This document shows, in pieces, positions 61,608-64,000 of a stretch of 64,000 nucleotides of DNA; the stretch's first letter is position 1, and each line of letters starts with the position of its first letter. The stretch comes from Streptomyces sp. NBC_01288 (GTDB lineage Bacteria; Actinomycetota; Actinomycetes; Streptomycetales; Streptomycetaceae), in contig NZ_CP108427.1 in assembly GCF_035982055.1 (NCBI RefSeq), positions 7,439,001-7,503,000 of the forward strand, written 5' to 3'. Position numbers and translations under genes: made by a program. The notes under the pieces were generated by a model. It did no database searches and was not told the origin of the DNA. It saw nothing but the letters and a program-made list of their open reading frames with translations.

Positions 61608-62483
61608 TCAGTGGACGGAGTGCTCCTCACCAGGGAACGTCCCGCCCACGACATCCTCCGCGAACGCCCTCGCCGCGTCCCCCATGACCCCTCGGAGATC
61701 CGCGTACTGCTTCACGAACTTCGGCATCTTCCCGCCGGTCAGTCCCAGCATGTCGGTCCACACCAAGACCTGGGCGTCGGTCTCCGCACCGGCCCCGATC
61801 CCGACCGTGGGAATGTGCAGCACCCGAGTCACCTCGGCCGCCAACTCCGCCGGAACCAGCTCCAGTACAACGGCGAACGCCCCCGCGTCCTGCACGGACT
61901 TCGCGTCCCGCAGCAACTGCTGAGCCGCCTCCTCGCCCCGCCCCTGCACCCGGTACCCCATCGAGTTCACGGACTGCGGGGTCAGACCGATGTGCGCCAT
62001 GACCGGAATCCCGGACTCGACCAGCAACCGGATCTGCTCGTGCGACCGCTCGCCGCCCTCCAGCTTCACGGCGCCCACCCCGGCCTCCTTCACCAGCCGG
62101 GTCGCCGAGCGCAGCGCCTGCACCGGACCCTCCTGGTAGGAGCCGAAGGGCAGGTCGGCCACGATCAGGGCGCGGCTCGTGCCCCGTACGACGGCCGCGG
62201 ACAGCATGGCCATCTCGTCGAGGGTGACCGGCACGGTCGACTCGTACCCGAGGTGGCAGTTGCCCGCCGAGTCACCGACGAGCATGACCGGGATCCCGGC
62301 CTCGTCGAAGACGGACGCGGTCATCGCGTCGTAGGCGGTGAGCATGGGCCACTTCTCGCCGCGTTCCTTGGCGAGGGCGATGTCCCGGACGGTGATGCGG
62401 CGTGTGCCCTTGCCTCCGTACAGCGCCTTGCTGCCGTCGGAGGAGCTGTTCTTCCCAGCCTGGGCAGCCGAAAGCTGCGTCAT
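61608..62483 (-). CDS. panB: 3-methyl-2-oxobutanoate hydroxymethyltransferase
   Basis: A 291-residue enzyme from ATG 62483, with AAGGAG 8 nt upstream; an in-frame ATG 62504 would bury that site. The (beta/alpha)8 barrel shows MLTAYDAMTASVFDEAGIP, the Mg-binding VGDSAGNCHLGYESTVPVTLDEM, KLEGGERSHEQIRLLVESGIPVMAHIGLTPQ, and IPTVGIGAGAETDAQVLVWTDMLG. It makes ketopantoate from alpha-ketoisovalerate for pantothenate and CoA synthesis. No panC or panD is adjacent. Confidence 0.95.
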   Translation of the reverse strand: MTQLSAAQAGKNSSSDGSKALYGGKGTRRITVRDIALAKERGEKWPMLTAYDAMTASVFDEAGIPVMLVGDSAGNCHLGYESTVPVTLDEMAMLSAAVVRGTSRALIVADLPFGSYQEGPVQALRSATRLVKEAGVGAVKLEGGERSHEQIRLLVESGIPVMAHIGLTPQSVNSMGYRVQGRGEEAAQQLLRDAKSVQDAGAFAVVLELVPAELAAEVTRVLHIPTVGIGAGAETDAQVLVWTDMLGLTGGKMPKFVKQYADLRGVMGDAARAFAEDVVGGTFPGEEHSVH

Positions 62484-62543
62484 TGCAACGGCTCCTTCAG
62501 TCATCTTGAGGCACCCTTACGGCGTCCCCAGATCCCCTCCATG

Positions 62544-62560
62544 GTGGCACCTCGTGCCAC
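62544..62560. promoter_or_regulatory. Short inverted repeat GTGGCAC-CTC-GTGCCAC
   Basis: A 7-bp perfect stem with a 3-nt loop, 61 bp upstream of the panB start on the minus strand. It could be an operator or a leader hairpin. Confidence 0.3.
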
Positions 62561-62620
62561 AGAGGGCCAGAGGGACCCCAGTCGCCCGCGTCACGTACGA
62601 AGGCATGCTTAAGGAGGCCC

Positions 62621-62653
62621 ATGCGTAAGAAGGCATACGTAAGGCCTGAGTAA
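62621..62653 (+). other. Candidate 10-codon micro-ORF in the MFS leader
   Basis: AAGGAGG is 3 nt before ATG 62621; the frame encodes MRKKAYVRPE then TAA at 62651. The spacing is short and the ORF tiny, so it may be chance; see findings. Confidence 0.25.
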
Positions 62654-62658
62654 AATAT

Positions 62659-62687
62659 TTACGATACGGCACCGTCCCGTATCGTAA
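62659..62687. promoter_or_regulatory. TetR-type operator in front of the MFS gene
   Basis: TTACGATACGG (62659-62669) and CCGTATCGTAA (62677-62687) are perfect inverted arms with a 7-bp centre. The dyad overlaps the likely -35 zone of the MFS promoter, whose -10 is TAGTCT at 62704-62709. Confidence 0.75.
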
Positions 62688-62703
62688 TTGGCCCGGCGCT
62701 CCC

Positions 62704-62709
62704 TAGTCT
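62704..62709 (+). promoter_or_regulatory. -10 box TAGTCT, predicted leaderless start of MFS gene
   Basis: TAGTCT ends 7 nt before ATG 62717; no Shine-Dalgarno is present between them. Confidence 0.5.
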
Positions 62710-62716
62710 GGACCGC

Positions 62717-64000
62717 ATGACCACTCCACCCGTCCCCGGCACCCGGATACCCGAAGCGGTGCACCGCCGTCGCTGGGCCATCCTCGGCGTGCTGATGCTG
62801 AGCCTGCTCATCGTGGTGCTCGACAACTCGATCCTCAACGTCGCCATCAAGACCATCTCCACCCCGGCCCCGACCGGCCTGGGCGCCACCCAGAGCGAGC
62901 TGGAGTGGGCGATCAACGCCTACACCCTCGTCTTCGCCGGTCTGCTGTTCACCGCGGGCCTCCTGGGCGACCGGATCGGCCGCAAGAAGGTCCTGCTCGG
63001 CGGACTCGTCGTGTTCGGCATCGGCTCCGCGCTCGCCGCCGAGTCCGGCTCGCCGGACCAACTCATCGGCTACCGCGCCCTGATGGCCCTCGGCGCCGCG
63101 TTCGTGATGCCCGCCACCCTCGCCGTCCTCATGAACGTCTTCGAGCGCGACGAGCAGCCCAAGGCCATCGGCATCTGGGCCGGCGGCGTCGGCCTCGCCA
63201 TCGCGATCGGCCCGATCACCGGCGGCGTGCTCCTCGACCACTTCTGGTGGGGCTCGGTCTTCCTGATCAACGTGCCCATCGTGCTGGTCGCCCTCGCCCT
63301 GATGATCTGGCTGGTCCCCGACTCCCGCGACCCGAAGCCCGGCCGCCTCGACCCGGTCGGCGTCGTCCTGTCCGTCGTGGGCCTCGTCCTGCTGGTCTAC
63401 GGCATCATCGAGGGCGGCGAGCTGGCCGACTTCACGGCACCGAAGGTGCTGGCGACGATCATCGCCGGTGTCGTCGTGCTCGCCGGGTTCGTCTGGTTCG
63501 AGAAGCGCAGCGACCACCCGTCGATCGACGTCACGTACTTCAAGAACAAGGTGTTCTCGGCCGCGATCGCCGCCATCGCGCTGGTCTTCTTCGCGCTGAT
63601 GGGCGTGACCTTCTTCTCGGTCTTCTACACCCAGAGCGTGCGCGGCTACTCGCCGCTCCAGACCGGCCTGCTGATGCTGCCGCTGGCCGCCGCACAGATG
63701 ATCTTCGCGCCGCGGGCCCGGCTGGTCGTCAACCGGTTCGGCAACAGGATCACGACCGGCGTCGGCCTGCTGGTGCTCGCCGGGATGCTCGCCGCCTTCG
63801 CGACCCTCAAGGCGGACACGCCCATCTGGATCCTGGAGGTCATCTTCTTCTTCATGGGCGCCGGCATGGCCCACGTGATGACCCCGACCAGCGTCGTCAT
63901 CATGCAGGCGCTGCCGCGCGAGAAGGCGGGTTCCGCGTCCGCGCTGAGCAACACCTTCCGCCAGGTCGGCGGCGCCCTCGGCATCGCCGTCCTCGGCTCG
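62717..64000 (+). CDS. DHA2-type (14-helix) MFS drug exporter, partial at right edge
   Basis: ATG 62717 opens a frame that stays open to the end of the window; 428 codons are visible. The protein MTTPPVPGTRIPEAVHRRRW has hydrophobic helices typical of DHA2 exporters: LLIVVLDNSILNVAIKTIS in helix 1, LLGDRIGRKKVLLGGLVVFG (motif A), RALMALGAAFVMPATLAVLMNVF, GLAIAIGPITGGVLLDHFWW (motif C) and NTFRQVGGALGIAVLGS at the edge. It exports drugs or antibiotics with protons. A TetR-type operator at 62659-62687 predicts inducible expression; the regulator gene is not in the window, possibly downstream. Confidence 0.9.
   Translation, partial: MTTPPVPGTRIPEAVHRRRWAILGVLMLSLLIVVLDNSILNVAIKTISTPAPTGLGATQSELEWAINAYTLVFAGLLFTAGLLGDRIGRKKVLLGGLVVFGIGSALAAESGSPDQLIGYRALMALGAAFVMPATLAVLMNVFERDEQPKAIGIWAGGVGLAIAIGPITGGVLLDHFWWGSVFLINVPIVLVALALMIWLVPDSRDPKPGRLDPVGVVLSVVGLVLLVYGIIEGGELADFTAPKVLATIIAGVVVLAGFVWFEKRSDHPSIDVTYFKNKVFSAAIAAIALVFFALMGVTFFSVFYTQSVRGYSPLQTGLLMLPLAAAQMIFAPRARLVVNRFGNRITTGVGLLVLAGMLAAFATLKADTPIWILEVIFFFMGAGMAHVMTPTSVVIMQALPREKAGSASALSNTFRQVGGALGIAVLGS

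Overview
The window looks like a Streptomyces chromosome. GC content is very high, with G/C-rich third codon positions and frequent GTG/TTG starts. It carries a complete conservon (cvnABCD), AfsR/SARP-type regulators, Tat and lipoprotein signals, DmdR/IdeR-type iron boxes, an LAxTG (class E) sortase signal, and copies of two short hairpin elements that I recall as scattered through streptomycete genomes. I see no tRNA, rRNA, CRISPR array, transposase or prophage. Most of it reads as ordinary chromosome with accessory genes mixed in.

Layout. 1-4.1 kb: the C-terminally cut SARP/NB-ARC regulator (-), a lipoprotein, and a small secreted crystallin-fold (I36-like) protein. 4.2-8.6 kb: a large HTH-STAND-TM-WD40 protein with a striking internal repeat expansion. 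8.6-11.1 kb (-): an orphan PTS-type EIIC permease and a secreted trypsin-like protease. 11.5-18.4 kb: an XRE-TPR regulator followed by the conservon. 18.4-24.9 kb: a DUF4232 lipoprotein, a small membrane protein, an HIBADH-like dehydrogenase, a secreted beta-propeller-like protein, a MazG-like protein, DoxX and SnoaL/NTF2-like proteins, and an aldo/keto reductase under a MerR-type promoter. 25-27.5 kb (-): a MacB-like ABC exporter. 27.7-35.6 kb: a D,D-carboxypeptidase, SDR and Gfo/Idh oxidoreductases, a Bcr/CflA efflux pump translationally coupled to a beta-lactamase-fold hydrolase with an apparent CTG start, an Rsm22-like methyltransferase and a primase/polymerase-domain protein.

35.6-48.9 kb is an iron and heme acquisition island. 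It holds efeO-efeB-efeU with a fourth, overlapping lipoprotein gene, hmuT-hmuU-hmuV, two divergent htaA-family hemophores (the second with a LAxTG sorting signal), and a heme oxygenase. Iron boxes precede efeO, the hmuT/htaA divergent pair, and hmuO. The logic is cell-wall heme capture (HtaA/HtaB), ABC import (HmuTUV), heme opening (HmuO), and ferrous/ferric uptake by EfeUOB. Two further genes (a ParB-like-motif protein and a short PhzF homologue) sit directly behind htaB and may be read with it.

49-64 kb: methionine aminopeptidase (map), an EntS-like MFS exporter, a block of about five 103-bp tandem repeats, a SIS-like protein, a cytoplasmic sialidase-fold protein, F420:NADPH reductase, a tiny membrane protein, a site-2-type metalloprotease, a second SARP/NB-ARC regulator, a DrrAB-like ABC exporter, panB, and a DHA2-type MFS exporter that runs off the right edge behind a TetR-type operator.

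The most unusual signals are non-textbook repeats: the 22-residue repeat expansion inside the STAND protein, the 70-bp purine-rich minisatellite splitting hmuU from hmuV, the 103-bp intergenic array, and the 10-residue repeats in CvnA. Several genes also have a TANNNT -10 box 6-7 nt before the start codon, predicting leaderless mRNAs. I found no clearly undescribed multi-gene system. The STAND gene and the extended efe and heme operons are the best candidates for something new.
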